A DNA stretch of 64,000 bases from Heliocidaris tuberculata (GCA_025618425.1 CM046849.1:32902336-32966335), one strand, 5' to 3'. Counted from the stretch's first letter, positions 22,093 through 32,383 are shown. The notes: generated by a model not told the origin, from the sequence alone. Made by a program: numbers and translations.

Positions 22093-25007
22093 TTTTGCTC
22101 TCTCCTTGAAAATCCCTCTTTTGGACTACATATGTACATGTACATATTCATGTACACATGCATAAGTCAGCTTGCGGGTCAAATATACATTATATTTTGC
22201 ATTTTACATCAGTTACATCAGTTATTATTTACATCCCTAATTCATCCCCCTTCACCTGTACCTGTAGATTTGTCAAATTTATATGATTTATATTTGTATG
22301 ATGTTTTCTACACTGTATGTCCTTTAAAAAAACATGTATCTGTTTTCAACCTAAATGTATGAATAACGTACTGTAATACACTATGTATTCAGTATTGTCA
22401 GAGTAGAAATTTGTTGCTAGACCATAATACTGTACAAGCAAGCGCATACATGTACACATAAAAAATACAAAATAAAACATAAAGCAGTGAAATGTTTGTA
22501 TATTTGTGTACCCGTAGTTGTTTGAAATCCAACAAATATTCCATAACATACCCTGCAAAGAACATATTGTTAGCAGCAAAAAAATTCATTTTATTAATTG
22601 ATTAATCTTTGCATGTATGACAGGCAAATCACTGTTCTTTTCTTGTCTAAAGATAAAGTTGAGTTCTGGGGAGCGTTTCATCAAGCATTTTGTCAGTGAT
22701 TTTTACTGACAAATTTGCTCTCAGCCAATCAGATGCAAGGATTTCAGTAGCTTATAACACTTGTCGGAAAAAATATCCGACAAATCCTTTCATGAAACGC
22801 TCCCCTGGTCATGACATTGAATTGAAAGAAACCGTCACAAAGCAATTGGGAAAGGTGTTGACCATGTCTCACATAAGAATTGGTGTATGCTGTAAGGTTT
22901 CAGAATCACCAAAATGATAATAAATTGACTCAATCCTGCTGAGAGTCGCATGCACTGCACACGGAAATGTGTATATGGGACTACACGCAAATGTTCGGCC
23001 TGAACATTTATGCTGTTTCTTGTCATAATTTGAATGTAGGAGCATTTGAAGAGCAATCCTTTTCTGGGGACGATAGCTGATCATGATAATCTTCGAAACG
23101 AACATAAAAACAATGAGAAAGCTCACAAATTATTTTTTATCTTTCCCAGAACTCAACCTTTCCTTAAAGATACTGTGCATGTACACTGTGTGAGAAGATA
23201 GATTGTAATAACCATAACTGATTTGTTCTTTCCCTTCTCTATTTATGAACCTGTCATCCCTGCATGCCCTTGTATGATGTTATGCATGGTGATTGCATTC
23301 ATACAGAGGTATGAATTCTAGATTAGGTGGAGGAGGGGCGTTTTCCTCATTTGAGAGTGGGTTTGGAGACTTTGGCAGTGGGTAAGTCTCTGTGCTGGTA
23401 GGAAATGCCCCTTGGAACTCTAATATGTCATACAAAAAAATTGAAAAAATTGAAGAACAGTGGATTTGAGTTCAGAATGTGATTCGAGAAATGCAAAATT
23501 CTGGAAGGAAGAAAATAAATCAAGCAATGTTTTCCTCGTAGTTATCCCAGAAATTGATTGTTTAAATGACCTAAATGTTTTTAACTTCATAATGATATTT
23601 CTTTCTTAATGAATTATTTAATATTCATGCCAGTACATTGTTTTTTCAAGATTATCTTTTTTTAAATTTTCATGAGCTTTTACTTAGAGCCACTATTCAT
23701 ATGACTGGTGGTTCCATCAGGTTCATAAAATCGATGTATGGAGAAAAAGAAATGCTGTGTGGGTTAGAAATATACAAGGAAATGTTATTGAAATTCCCTT
23801 TAAGACAAAAATATCACCAATAATAGACTAAGAATCAAATGTTTTGTTTAGTTTAAGTAAGAAATGTCACAACTTGCGTAGTTATGTCTTCCAGAATCCA
23901 TGACATATCAAATGTCATCCCCCTTACCCTGAATGTATCTTTAGTGCTTAGAAGAGGTTTTAATGTTGAAAGTCTGCTTCTTTTCTTCTAGATTCACCTC
24001 ATTTTCATCCTCATCATCTTTCGGTGCTCCAAGTTCCGGGAGCGGTGTAAGGCGAACCTCTACCACCACCAGGTTCATCAATGGAAAGAGAATTAAAACA
24101 ACAAAGTAAGATATCATTTGCACTTTAAGTTTAAGAAGTATGACTTTTTAAGGTAGTTTTGCAAAATCTGTTTTGTAGTGGTGTAAAAAGCTGTGTATTT
24201 AATGAATGAGAGTTCATTTCAGATGAAGCAAACTTTTTTAGGCACCATTGTTTTGAGCCTCTATTTGTTTTGAAGTGAAAATATATGAAATCAATGCAAT
24301 AGTTTGCAGGGACCAAGGCAGGGGAAACTCTCTCTAATAATGGGATTTAGTTAGGCAAGATGTAGGATTTGAATGATACAGTTAAAGGCGTGATGGCTCA
24401 TTGGTAGAGCAGTGGTAGAGTAGTGGTCTCGTAACTGGAGGAACCGGGTTCCAAACCAAGTGGATGCGCTAGTGCCCTTTGGTAAAAGCATTAATCCTCA
24501 TTACCAAGTCCCTCGGAGAGGACTTCAAGCCGTCAGTCCCCTGGTTACTTACTTACAAGCATACACATGCTTTCTTAGCAGTCAGGTAAAATAAACCATC
24601 AAAACATCAAAGTGACTTGTTGTTAATTAGATTATCAGCCACTATCAATTTTAACAGAAGTTTACTGGATTTTATTTTGGAAAAAATGATAATTGCTTTA
24701 AGGTGACATTTGAATTTTTAGGATGTCTTTTTGAGTTCTTTTAAATCTTTCTGTAACTAAATTGCTCTCTGCTCCTATATATGTTTTCACAGCTCAATAT
24801 TATGATGCCAAATTCCAGTATTAATTCAGTATTGTCTTCAAAAGTTTTGCGTCCCATTTTTTACCATTGTTAACTTTTCCTTCTTTCACCAAACTTCATT
24901 TTCAACCCAGAATCATTGAAAACGGACAGGAGACAGAAATCACTGAAGAGGACGGCAAAATAACATCCAAACTTGTCAACGGTCAACAACAAATGCTTAC
25001 TTACTAA
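3567..25007 (+). CDS. DNAJB6-like: DnaJ homolog subfamily B member 6/2-like co-chaperone (8 coding exons, 250 aa)
   Basis: Hsp40 co-chaperone that should stimulate Hsp70 ATPase and hold aggregation-prone clients in cytosol or nucleus. Coding exons: 3567-3631, 9797-9906, 13276-13335, 18534-18686, 19145-19223, 23307-23381, 23992-24105, 24911-25007; all introns are GT-AG and the phases join without a break into 251 codons including TAA. The J domain is residues about 3-68 with HPD at 31-33. A Gly/Phe-rich region follows (about 77-130, with [10 protein letters not shown]), then a Ser-rich stretch at 184-199, and a C-terminal domain containing [10 protein letters not shown] and [13 protein letters not shown], which is the DNAJB6/B2 signature. 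Human DNAJB6b is 241 residues, so the length fits. The start is the first ATG after a strong 3' splice site at 3531-3533 and begins the J domain directly (MPDFYRVL). Introns reach 6.2 kb. An optional exon may exist at 20262-20345. B6 versus B2 orthology is not separable here. Confidence 0.93.
5346..5719 (+). mobile_element. TTAA-type MITE, family 2 (unit 1 copy)
   Basis: Starts TTAAAGTGTACCAATCACC; its far end is the complement GGTGATTGGTACCCTTT. It has a GC-rich centre (GGAACCGAACTC, GCGCGTATGGGTGCGTCGAG). The 95-codon ORF across it is repeat sequence. Its duplicate is at 7766-8139. Confidence 0.7.
5807..6227 (+). mobile_element. TTAA-flanked MITE, family 1, copy C
   Basis: Complete, with TTAA at both ends (5807-5810 and 6224-6227). 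Confidence 0.75.
6471..6685. mobile_element. foldback MITE, ends GGGGTGTTCCACAAAGAG
   Basis: 215 bp with near-perfect 37-bp inverted ends: GGGGTGTTCCACAAAGAGTT against AACTCTTTGTGAAACACCCC, continuing through AAGTTTGACTTAAAGTC. Duplicated at 8891-9105. Confidence 0.75.
7766..8139 (+). mobile_element. TTAA-type MITE, family 2 (unit 2 copy)
   Basis: Duplicate of 5346-5719 carried by the 2.42-kb tandem duplication. Confidence 0.7.
8227..8647 (+). mobile_element. TTAA-flanked MITE, family 1, copy D
   Basis: Copy C duplicated with the tandem unit; TTAA at both ends. Confidence 0.75.
8891..9105. mobile_element. foldback MITE, duplicate of 6471-6685
   Basis: Same element in tandem unit 2. Confidence 0.75.
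9348..9771 (+). mobile_element. TTAA-flanked MITE, family 1, copy E
   Basis: Ends only 25 bp before coding exon 2 of the DNAJB6-like gene. The left end is TGTAA rather than TTAA. It diverges from copies C and D and lies outside the tandem duplication. Confidence 0.7.
9797..9906 (+). CDS. DNAJB6-like: DNAJB6-like coding exon 2 (HPD motif)
   Basis: Acceptor TTTTTTCAG ends at 9796 and donor GTAAGA begins at 9907. Encodes [14 protein letters not shown] and the EAYEILSD end of the J domain; HPD is residues 31-33. Confidence 0.95.
10255..10783. mobile_element. nested inverted-repeat element
   Basis: Outer arms: GGATATGGGTATTTCCAGAA near 10257 against the complement TTCTGGATATACCCATA near 10762. 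The inner MITE 10514-10749 occupies the right part, so one foldback element appears to sit inside another. Confidence 0.5.
10514..10749. mobile_element. MITE with ends AATAGACCGSTTCTGTAATG, copy 1
   Basis: About 236 bp. The left end AATAGACCGGTTCTGTAATG matches the complement of the right end CATTACAGAAGCGGTCTATT. A second copy lies at 28433-28658. Confidence 0.75.
12088..12343. mobile_element. TTAA-type MITE, family 2, shortened copy
   Basis: Left end GGGTACCAATCAC, right end AGGTGATTGGTACACTTTAA. About 120 bp shorter than the other copies, so internally deleted. Confidence 0.6.
13276..13335 (+). CDS. DNAJB6-like: DNAJB6-like coding exon 3
   Basis: Encodes [20 protein letters not shown], the end of J-domain helix IV and the linker. 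Acceptor ATGCAG ends at 13275; donor GTAAGA begins at 13336. Confidence 0.94.
13750..14840. repeat. degenerate tandem array, ~220-bp period, in DNAJB6-like intron 3
   Basis: The segment TTGATAAAGATTWATGAACAATCC...CCCTTTAATTGAAACTAAAGGG recurs from about 13772, 14062, 14280, 14501 and 14721. The last two units are the most alike; earlier ones have indels. Confidence 0.65.
14900..16200. repeat. degenerate repeats with a GATGGTG / TTTTCATCATGCRTTAA motif
   Basis: ATGATGGTG and TTTTCATCATG words recur around 14930-14975, 15090, 15172, 16000, 16060, 16118 and 16158, suggesting a decayed array interrupted by the MITE at 15297-15580. A TTAGGG-rich run lies at 15583-15650. Confidence 0.4.
15297..15580. 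mobile_element. foldback MITE, ends GGCCCATATTCTGAACTC
   Basis: About 284 bp. Left GGCCCATATTCTGAACTC, right GAGTTCAGAATATGGGCC, an exact complement over 18 bp. The interior repeats AGTTTAACTTAAA-type words in both orientations. Confidence 0.75.
16497..16930 (-). mobile_element. TTAA-flanked MITE, family 1, copy F (reverse)
   Basis: TTAACCCTTTCGTGACAGG at the left, CTTGAAAGGGTTAA at the right. The orientation is opposite to copies A, C, D and E. Confidence 0.75.
16986..17206. mobile_element. foldback element TGAGCCTGATCGGT...ACCGATCAGGCTCA
   Basis: 221 bp with 14-bp exact inverted ends. The right part contains GTCACAGACGGACAAAATGC, shared with the longer element at 57389-57979, so they belong to one family. 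Confidence 0.65.
17385..17530. mobile_element. probable MITE with CGCTATAACAAACTCCTCGG
   Basis: Words CTCGCTATAACAAA and TTTATAACAAATTTTTGACTGT face each other as imperfect inverted ends. One end is degraded, so limits are approximate. Confidence 0.4.
17789..17824. repeat. (AATAAATG)n microsatellite
   Basis: Four perfect repeats of GAATAAAT, followed by a T run. Confidence 0.85.
18534..18686 (+). CDS. DNAJB6-like: DNAJB6-like coding exon 4 (G/F region)
   Basis: Encodes residues about 79-129, with repeated Gly-Phe pairs followed by [13 protein letters not shown] and DPFSAFFG, typical of the DNAJB6/B2 G/F region. Acceptor TTTCCAG ends at 18533; donor GTCAGT begins at 18687. Confidence 0.94.
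19145..19223 (+). CDS. DNAJB6-like: DNAJB6-like coding exon 5
   Basis: Encodes [19 protein letters not shown] and NSGIPSFG. Acceptor ACAACAG ends at 19144; donor GTGAGT begins at 19224. The following intron is in phase 2. Confidence 0.88.
19495..19620. repeat. (CT)n-rich low-complexity tract
   Basis: Long pyrimidine tract in the intron after DNAJB6-like exon 5. ORFs in both strands here are Ser/Leu- or Arg/Glu-rich artefacts of the repeat. A similar tract lies at 22050-22090. Confidence 0.85.
20262..20345 (+). CDS. candidate 84-nt cassette exon of the DNAJB6-like gene
   Basis: Lies in the intron between coding exons 5 and 6. It has an AG acceptor (CATTCAG ending 20261) after pyrimidine-rich DNA and a GTAAGG donor at 20346. 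Read in the incoming phase 2 it is open for 28 codons ([20 protein letters not shown], then WSIFPRT) and leaves in phase 2, so inclusion keeps the frame and gives 278 residues. It is clearly richer in G+C than the surrounding intron. Phe/Asp/Tyr-Gly content fits the G/F neighbourhood. There is no transcript proof, so it could be chance or an abandoned exon. Confidence 0.5.
20710..21574. mobile_element. 865-bp element with 24-bp inverted ends ACTGTATAAGCTGTTATTTT
   Basis: The left end ACTGTATAAGCTGTTATTTT-CGCG is matched by the exact complement at the right end (CGCG-AAAATAACAGCTTATACAGT). CGCGAAA words cluster near both ends. There is no transposase ORF, so it is non-autonomous. Confidence 0.75.
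22666..22808. mobile_element. foldback MITE, GTTTCAT family, copy 1
   Basis: CTGGGGAGCGTTTCATCAAG against CTTTCATGAAACGCTCCCC. It shares the core GCCAATCAGATGCAAGGATT with copies at 39311-39463 and 49864-49997. Confidence 0.75.
23307..23381 (+). CDS. DNAJB6-like: DNAJB6-like coding exon 6
   Basis: Encodes [19 protein letters not shown] and GDFGSG. The acceptor ending at 23306 is used; taking the next AG, two bases on, would shift the frame and meet a stop. Donor GTAAGT begins at 23382. Confidence 0.9.
23992..24105 (+). CDS. DNAJB6-like: DNAJB6-like coding exon 7 (Ser-rich and start of C-terminal domain)
   Basis: Encodes [18 protein letters not shown] and then [19 protein letters not shown]. 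In human DNAJB6 the Ser-rich stretch binds clients and HDACs; the same role here is inferred. Confidence 0.93.
24388..24612 (+). mobile_element. tRNA-derived SINE
   Basis: Head with RNA polymerase III boxes: A box-like TGGCTCATTGGTAGAGC and B box GGTTCCAAACC at 24447-24457. A body follows (CATTAATCCTCATTACCAAG, CCCTCGGAGAGGACTTCAAG). Between the boxes GTGGTAGAG is duplicated, so it is not a working tRNA gene. The body resembles sea urchin SINEs from memory. It lies in intron 7 of the DNAJB6-like gene. Confidence 0.65.
24911..25007 (+). CDS. DNAJB6-like: DNAJB6-like coding exon 8 with stop
   Basis: Encodes [20 protein letters not shown] and ends ...QQQMLTY, TAA at 25005-25007. Acceptor AACCCAG ends at 24910. 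Confidence 0.94.
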
Positions 25008-25989
25008 AAGGGACAGAGGATCTGATGTGAACTTTATCTCATCATGCCTTATACACAAACCTAATCTTATTCTTGTGTGTGTGTATTTTGTAAGACGATA
25101 TTCGTTTCAACGCAATTGTGTTATTTTTATATCATTTTCAAACGGTTTCCGTTCTTTAAAAACATTGTTTGTTGTTGTGGTGAACTGGTGGTAAACACAT
25201 CCTAATTGTTTGTTGAAATTGTATTTTGTTTCCATGTTTCATTTTGTAAATAAGCAGAGTCAGTGTATAGTGTGAAAAGGAGGCACAATTTGATCAGAAA
25301 TCAGCTCATTACATCTGTGTATTAAAGTTATTGATTAACTTTGCCCAGGATTGAAAAAAAAATCACTGTTCCAGCTAATGCTGTAATCATAATTGCAAAC
25401 CTTTAGGTCAGACAGGAATCGCCTAAGTTTTATATAGCTGATCGGTCGTTTATATAATCAAGATATTTACGATTGGACATTGATGTCGGGATAGAGTACC
25501 ACCGAACCCTGAAGAACTCTTACGGTTGGCATACCTCGCTCTATCACAGAATACCGTACGGGCTGGAAAGCCGCTCTGAAATCGCCAAGCACCGGAGCTT
25601 GGTTTTTGTGACTGCAGCGCAGCGAAGAAGCCGAGCGACTTGCGCTAGCGATCGATTGCGATTTTCTCTTTTTTAGGAGAGTAAACGGGTTCCATTTTCT
25701 CTCATACTTTCACATATCCTTAATTATATATGTAGTTAGAGGATTGCACACAATTCACTTGCATTTGAGCTGATTTCACAATTTTTCACAAAGTTAATCA
25801 ATTCCTTTAATGCATTCAAATGTTATGTATACTTCTTGAATAAGAGATGCCCCTTGACGATGTGCAAACCTGCCCATGGCTTGCTGGACATACATAGTTA
25901 CAGCTACATGTTATGTATCCAAGATATATTTCATAGATAAAAGAATGGGGTATGAGATGCTATCACACATGTAAGGGCTATTAACCCAT

Positions 25990-26384
25990 TTAACCCTTCA
26001 TGACGGGAATTATTTAAGGACTAAATTGATCCCATTTTGTTCTTATGTATTTTTCTTTTAATGCTACATGTTGTACATGTTTCTGATAGTACAATGTATT
26101 TGAAAACAACATACATGATTACTAACTTTGTCAAAAAGTTGACAAAATTGCCAATTTTGACAAAAAAAGACCGATTTTGAACCTCACAAAATGTTGCCAA
26201 TTTTAGGATTTTATAGCTTATTCCCCTTTTTAGAATTCCTGGCAGCAAACGCAATATGGTCATGCGACAAACATGGATACAGTTTGTGCAGAAATTTGTG
26301 TTCTTTCTGCTCATGCATCTGGTATAATTTTTAGGGCTGTAAATCCAAAGTTATTGAGCCAAACCACAAAATGTGGTCAAATAA
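25990..26384 (-). mobile_element. TTAA-flanked MITE, family 1, copy G (reverse, truncated)
   Basis: The left end TTAACCCTTCATGACGGG is kept; the right end stops after AAAATGTGGTCAAAT and lacks GAAAGGGTTAA. Confidence 0.7.
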
Positions 26385-28432
26385 GTACAACCATTGGTCG
26401 AACATGTAGGTCTATGGTACAACACATGTACAGTTATATTGATAAGATGATATCAGACTATATTCAAAGAGTTAAAGTGTTTGTCATCAGGGCTTTTTGG
26501 GAAGAAATATCCATAGAATTTGAAAGCATTAGTACACTAGTCTATACTTAATATGATTGATATTAATTTTATACAATATATTAAATCAGCAAATGATACC
26601 ATCAAAATTGATTCCTTGGTAATGTTCATAGTATCTGATATCATTCTATAGATCTGATAATATATTCTAACTCACAGTGAGCTTCTGAAGGCCCAGATAC
26701 ATCGTCATTTTTGTGACGAAGTTGAAGTTGATAATGTTATAAATCCATGCCTGTAATCCACATTGATTTTGTATAAAAAGGACAATGTTCAGTATTAGAC
26801 ATTTGTGAATAGTAGAAGAGAGTTATATTTATTGTAGTTTTGTAGATATTGGAAGGTTTGTATGCTGTCTTTGCCTGGTTTATAGAATTTTTATCTGGTA
26901 AGGATTAAAAATATGTTCCTGGTGAACAGGACAACTAGTTTCTACAACTAGCAATGCTGTAGGTGCAGCATTTTTTTCTCTATTGTTGCCCTCTCCTCTC
27001 TACTTCTCTACCGTTTTGTGAAAATCTTTCCCTGCATTGATACTGAATAAATTTGTAATACGGGTTTAGCAGGAATGCATTTAATAGCAGAAATTGATTT
27101 TTTAAATTTCATAAACCATATTCATTTCATTTTTGGTTCCTGGGATAAAAAATTGTAATTTAATTTGTGAGGGTTACTTTTGAATCAAACTATTGTGAAA
27201 GCTCTTTTATCATTTAAAATGGCTTTTTTTTTTTAGAGTGAAAGGGGCTTATCACCCTTAGCCCTCAGCAATTTTTTTTTTTTTCACTACTGATTATCGT
27301 GCATGGTATTCTATCCACTTTCTGATGCTGCTATATTTTCCCATGAACTCTAGTATGTGCTACTATCCAGTATTTTGTTTGTGCTACAGTTATAAAAATA
27401 GACTTCATTTGTTATGTTATAGTTATTGCAGAATGTATACCGTCAAAGAAAGACTACTCTCATTTGATTTCTGAGAAGCTATTTTAGAAGTTACAGATGA
27501 TAGCAAAGAATTATATTGATGTAACATTTTAATATAGCTCGTATGTATATCTTTCATATGAACATTTATGTGAAACTAAAATGGTTTGGGTTGCTTTCTC
27601 CTAATGTACACTTCACAAACGTGTCTGTTTGCAGCTTCTGATTCTTGTGAACTTGCACAGTCATGATAGAAATTTGATTGTCAACATTGAATCTACATAA
27701 AATTGTTACAGAATATAGTATCGAAAATTTGATAGCAAATATAATATTCAAATTTGCTGGATTTTTTTTTTTAATGCTTGAATGAAAAGGATACTGTTAT
27801 TTTTCCTTTTTAATTTTTTTAAAATTGTTATTATGACGCAAAATGTGTGCTGCCCCGTGGACAAGAGACTTCGAAAAATATTCTGGTAAACTTCATATTG
27901 CAGCAATGTCTGTCACAACGAATTTGATATTTTTGATAGCTATTCCTATTAACAATGTTTATAACATGAATTGTAGTATGGGGATAGAAGCTCAGATTTG
28001 TAAATAAAAAGAAGCTGTATAGTTGCTTTAAGACGTAAATCATATTTTTGTAAGAGTATGATGACAACAGAGTAACGTACTTAGATCAAGAAATTAAGAA
28101 ATGATTGATATTAAACTATTTTAATGTCTTGACATGGAGAGTTGCTACTGCTTTTCAATTTAGTTTTTGTTCAAAAGTAATTTTGAGACATGTTATTACA
28201 GCAAAAGATATATTGTATATTTCATTATATTGATGGTCATATCTTGTGAAATTTCACTGTTTTGAAGTGATTCAGTTGCATGTATTTGCACTTTGTTCTC
28301 CTTTTTTACTTTTCAGTTTCACCAAGATGTGCAAGTTTAGTGCTTTAATACATGTACATTTGAAAGTACATTTACACTGTATTCACATTTTGTTTTTTCA
28401 CCAAGTTTAGCTTTGCGTGGTGAATAGACCGC

Positions 28433-28658
28433 TTCTGTAATGTATACAAATTTATGCACATAATTCTCTGAGCACCTAGTGACGAGCTATTCCATTAACT
28501 TACTTTTTATAAATCAGCCTCAATGCTTGGAATCCAGTTTGCATACATTATCTGTTGCTATGTCCGGCAAGCCTCTGGCAAGCTTTCAGGTTGTCAAAAA
28601 CAACCTTTGTTTGAAAGGTATGTATAAAATTTGCATACATTACCGAAGCGGTCTATTG
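28433..28658. mobile_element. MITE with ends AATAGACCGCTTCTGTAATG, copy 2
   Basis: Second copy of the element at 10514-10749, with shared interior such as GTGACGAGCTATTCCATTAA. The 106-codon ORF over it is repeat sequence. Confidence 0.75.
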
Positions 28659-30617
28659 GAGGTATCCAGCCATTTATCATTGTCTAATCTATTTTATGAA
28701 CAGTATGTTCCAATTCAGGGAAGATTTCAGCATGTCCAAGTGTGCAAACACAGACACATCACAAATAACTGCTTAGATTTGTACTTATGGCAAATCTAAG
28801 GTTTGGAGAATGAAAGTAAATTTCCCTTCTTACTCTTGTTAACCACAATTTCTTTTTTAAAAGTGCATTTATTATTTTATATTAGTTTTGAGAAAAGGTA
28901 TTGATGTAACTCCTCTATAGCAGTCCAATATGATCAGTCAAACTTTATATGTCATGTGACTTGTAACTTTGTCTTCAGTATGTGTTATGTTCCGTGTATG
29001 ACTGTTCTTGAAATTGCTCATAGTGCAATCATAATATCACTACATAGTTTAAATTTTATTAGGCTTACATGATATGAAACTCTGTAAAGATAGTGAAGAA
29101 TATACAGCAGCAGAATATTTATTTATTTACTTTTATTAATCTTTTTTTTTTTGGGGGGGGGGGGTGTTTCCTTCAATGATAAAATTTTCTTGGGACAAAG
29201 ATGAAATGAATCAAAATCAGATCTGCTGTTTTCGAATAGTAGCATAATTGATACAAAGAAAATTCAGTAGGTTGTATGAGATTGGATAGACAACATGAAT
29301 TGTGTGCTAGCTGTACAATTAAGGAAAGGGATGAGAATGCTATTTCTCATAACTGAAAATGTCTCCTCTCTTGTTCTCTGATATATAATTGGCTTGATGT
29401 AGACTTTCAATGAGTTGAGTTAATGTATGCACAAAATTGTTTGCACTTATTCTTTCTGGAAGTGGCAAAGCGTATTCATTGAAAATATAGTGATATATCA
29501 TTGGATATTGAATACCAGTGTATCATTCTGCATGTAAATCAAAGCTATGATGTATGTTGGAAACTTGGGTTTGTTTTTGCAAGAATTGTTTGATTCTTCA
29601 AGAATTAAGAGATAACATATTTAGAGATAAAATATTTAAGATAATGAAATACATGTCCATTTATTGTTTTGGAAGCCTTCATAAAGTAGACCTGTGCAAC
29701 TATTGCTGTGTAGTAAAGTGTTTTCACACTATAAAGGGATATGACACAAATTTCTAGTACCCTTTCAAGAACTTCATATCATCCATTTTTAAAAGTGAGG
29801 GAATATTTATTGTAGGAAATATTGATAACAACACACTTGTGGAGTAATTTCCATGCATTGAAAAATCAAATAGTTGTAGTGAAGTTTTATGATCGGTCAT
29901 TAAAACTTTTAAACAAGAATCCAGGCATCTCATTTTCACATGAAAACTTGTTAACACATGTATGATGTAGAGACAGATATCTATTTTTGAAATAGCAGGT
30001 ATGCTTGAAATATTTAATGCAAGGAATGGCAAGAGTGTAGCACTTGGGATAACACTTTTGTACCTTTTTTCACACTATAATTTGTATAGATGATTCAAGC
30101 AGATGATATGCTTTTCATTTATTATTCTTCATAGACATGAAGCTTTTGAATAAACTTCTTTGCCAAATAAACTTAATATATTGAAGTTACTTTGTCCTTT
30201 TCATTTCTTGTGTACTCCCACATGTGACCCATTGACTCAAAATCATCAATAAGTTGAAAGAATCCATTCTGTGTTGTTAAGTGCATTTTTAAACTAAAGA
30301 TTGTAAGCTTTCAAACGATTTGGGACACTTGAAGGCAAAGTAGCTTTATCAGCTCTCTAGTAGAACCCATGCAAATATCAGGTTAATTATATCTATGAGC
30401 AACCATTAACTATACAAATTCCCCATCCCCCTTGTTGTATTTTCTGATGCGAGACTTATTAATCGTTTTGAGCTGGCAGGTCACATGTCATGTACGCAGT
30501 CTTGAAATTCAAGTCACAGACTACTCGACAAGTTTGAATTAAAGAATTTTAAAGTATAGGTCGTTTTATTTGATAAAATGAACAGCAATTTGTGTTCAGT
30601 TTGAACAATGAGTAAGG

Positions 30618-30642
30618 ATATATATATATATATATATATATT
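30618..30642. repeat. (TA)n microsatellite
   Basis: Uninterrupted TA dinucleotides. Confidence 0.9.
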
Positions 30643-31319
30643 TTTCTTGGCTGCATTGATTGACTGGTCTGACATATATTTCTCAATGCACATTAGAAAT
30701 TCTGGACATGAATGACAATAGAAACATCAGAACCAGAAACTCTTAAATTTTGCATGTGGTCACGTTAGTTAAATGTTACAAAATACTTGAATCACAACAG
30801 TATATTATTTTGCAATTTGCAAAAGTTTTCAAAGCAAAAATGCCAGTGTTAGAAATGTGCACAAGTTTCTGCTTTCACAGTACAACTGTTGACATAAACC
30901 GATGTCTTGTGTTTAGGGTTCTCAACAGAGACCTTCTAATGCTTGATTAAAACTCTGGAAACTGGTCATTTAGCATTACAGCATATTGAATGCAGTAACT
31001 GGTGTAATTTGAATCAGTACAAAGAACAGAGAGTTCTTGCAAGCCCAAACTGTTACGATTTTAAAATACAAATCTTTCTGAATTTCGAGACTGCCTAAAA
31101 ACAAAACCACAGATAAGCAATTACTAAAAGATTAATGCAATAACAGAGGATCATGAATTATTCTGACTAGATTAAGGGAAGGAAACTGAGAGGGCACATG
31201 TGTAAGGATTAAAAACTCTTCCCAGACCTCTGATTACTGATAACTTCTGAAAATGGTTTACCAATAATAAATTAAAGTCGAGGTTTTACAGAGCAAAAAC
31301 AAACTTTTTGATATCAATT

Positions 31320-31495
31320 ACAGGTAACTCTGCCTAAGTCGAATCTCTTGGGACCACAGAAATCTGTTCGACTTAGGCGAAATTCGACTTAGAAGAGGTA
31401 AAAAACACATGTTTTGCTCATTCTGTTCTGAAAAATTGCTTCGACTAAGGCGATTATTCGACTTATGGAAGGTCGACTTATGCAGAGTTAACTGT
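31320..31495. mobile_element. foldback MITE, ends ACAGGTAACTCTGCCTAAGT
   Basis: Left ACAGGTAACTCTGCCTAAGT-CGA is mirrored by right TCGACTTATGCAGAGTTAAC-TGT. CGACTTA words recur inside. A decayed relative may lie near 11190-11365, ending in AGAGTTAACTGTAAC. Confidence 0.7.
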
Positions 31496-31579
31496 ATGTA
31501 CAAGAATAAAAGATAAGGAAAGTAAATCATTTTATTGCCTCCAAACTGCCCTCTGATGAAATACATGTACATATTGGGC

Positions 31580-32150
31580 CATTCTCAGTCATGTGTGTGA
31601 CCAAAATCCTGAAAATAAGTTGATTTAAACCTAATTTTTCAGTATTTACCTTGTAGCAGAAGTCTCTCATTTTGGATTTCTTAAATAACAGTCTTACCCC
31701 CAACAGATGGAGGGTAAGTATTTTAAATGAGAGTAGATCATTTTCTTTCAGAGGTCAAAATTAGTTAGGTTGGTCACGTGTATGACCTCGCATGAAAAGG
31801 GATCTGACTTGTTGGTAGTCAAACCTACTTTTCTCATATTTCCCTAAGATTGCAAGTTTCCACTTTTCATTGCTGTAGGATGGGATAGCTCTGAACAGTT
31901 TGAAAGCAATTTTCCATAAACGAGTGAACATTCTTTATTTCTAGAATTGAAAATTTGGTAGGTCACGTGTTCAACCACTCAAAAAAAGGCATTCTTAAAT
32001 GTCTCTGTAAAAACAATGGTTGGGAAATAATTTTTTTTTCTTGTCAAAGAAAGGAACATCTTTTTCATTTAGAAACTGCTGATATAAAGAAAAAAATTAC
32101 ATGTAATCTGATTTTCCAGCAATGAGGCAAAATTAGATGGTCACATGTTT
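31580..32150. repeat. degenerate ~185-bp periodic array with GGTCACGTG core
   Basis: AAAATTWG...GGTCACGTG at 31772-31780 and 31961-31969, GGTCACATG at 32139-32147, and a weaker AGTCATGTG at 31587. Spacings are 185, 189 and 178 bp. It ends about 240 bp from the GNL2 stop codon. Confidence 0.5.
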
Positions 32151-32383
32151 GACTGTTTATTTCACTTTACAAAGGATGGCCCTATTATAATTGACCTATG
32201 CTGTGAAGATTACATCAGTCATTTTCAGTCTTCCTCCAAGATACATGAATACCAAATACCTGCCGAATAGCTGCCACTTGCTGTCTGTAAACTTGTGACA
32301 CAGAGACATAACATTTTTGCCCTGATGTTTGATAATGTCCAAGGTAATGTTTCTGGATTAGAATCTCTAGAGTACTAAGATTG

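Larger units (their letters stand above)
25008..30200 (+). other. 3' UTR and downstream DNA of the DNAJB6-like gene
   Basis: No coding signal. AATAAA signals occur near 27047, and as a close pair at 30149-30154 and 30166-30171, so the 3' UTR may be as long as 5 kb. A GC-richer island (about 25470-25680), a truncated family-1 MITE and a second AATAGACC MITE lie here. Confidence 0.4.

Noticed and set aside
24388..24460. Possible tRNA gene
   Set aside because: A and B boxes are present but GTGGTAGAG is duplicated and no cloverleaf closes; it is the head of a SINE.
28479..28799. 106-codon ORF resembling the one at 10571-10894
   Set aside because: Both start inside copies of the same AATAGACC MITE.
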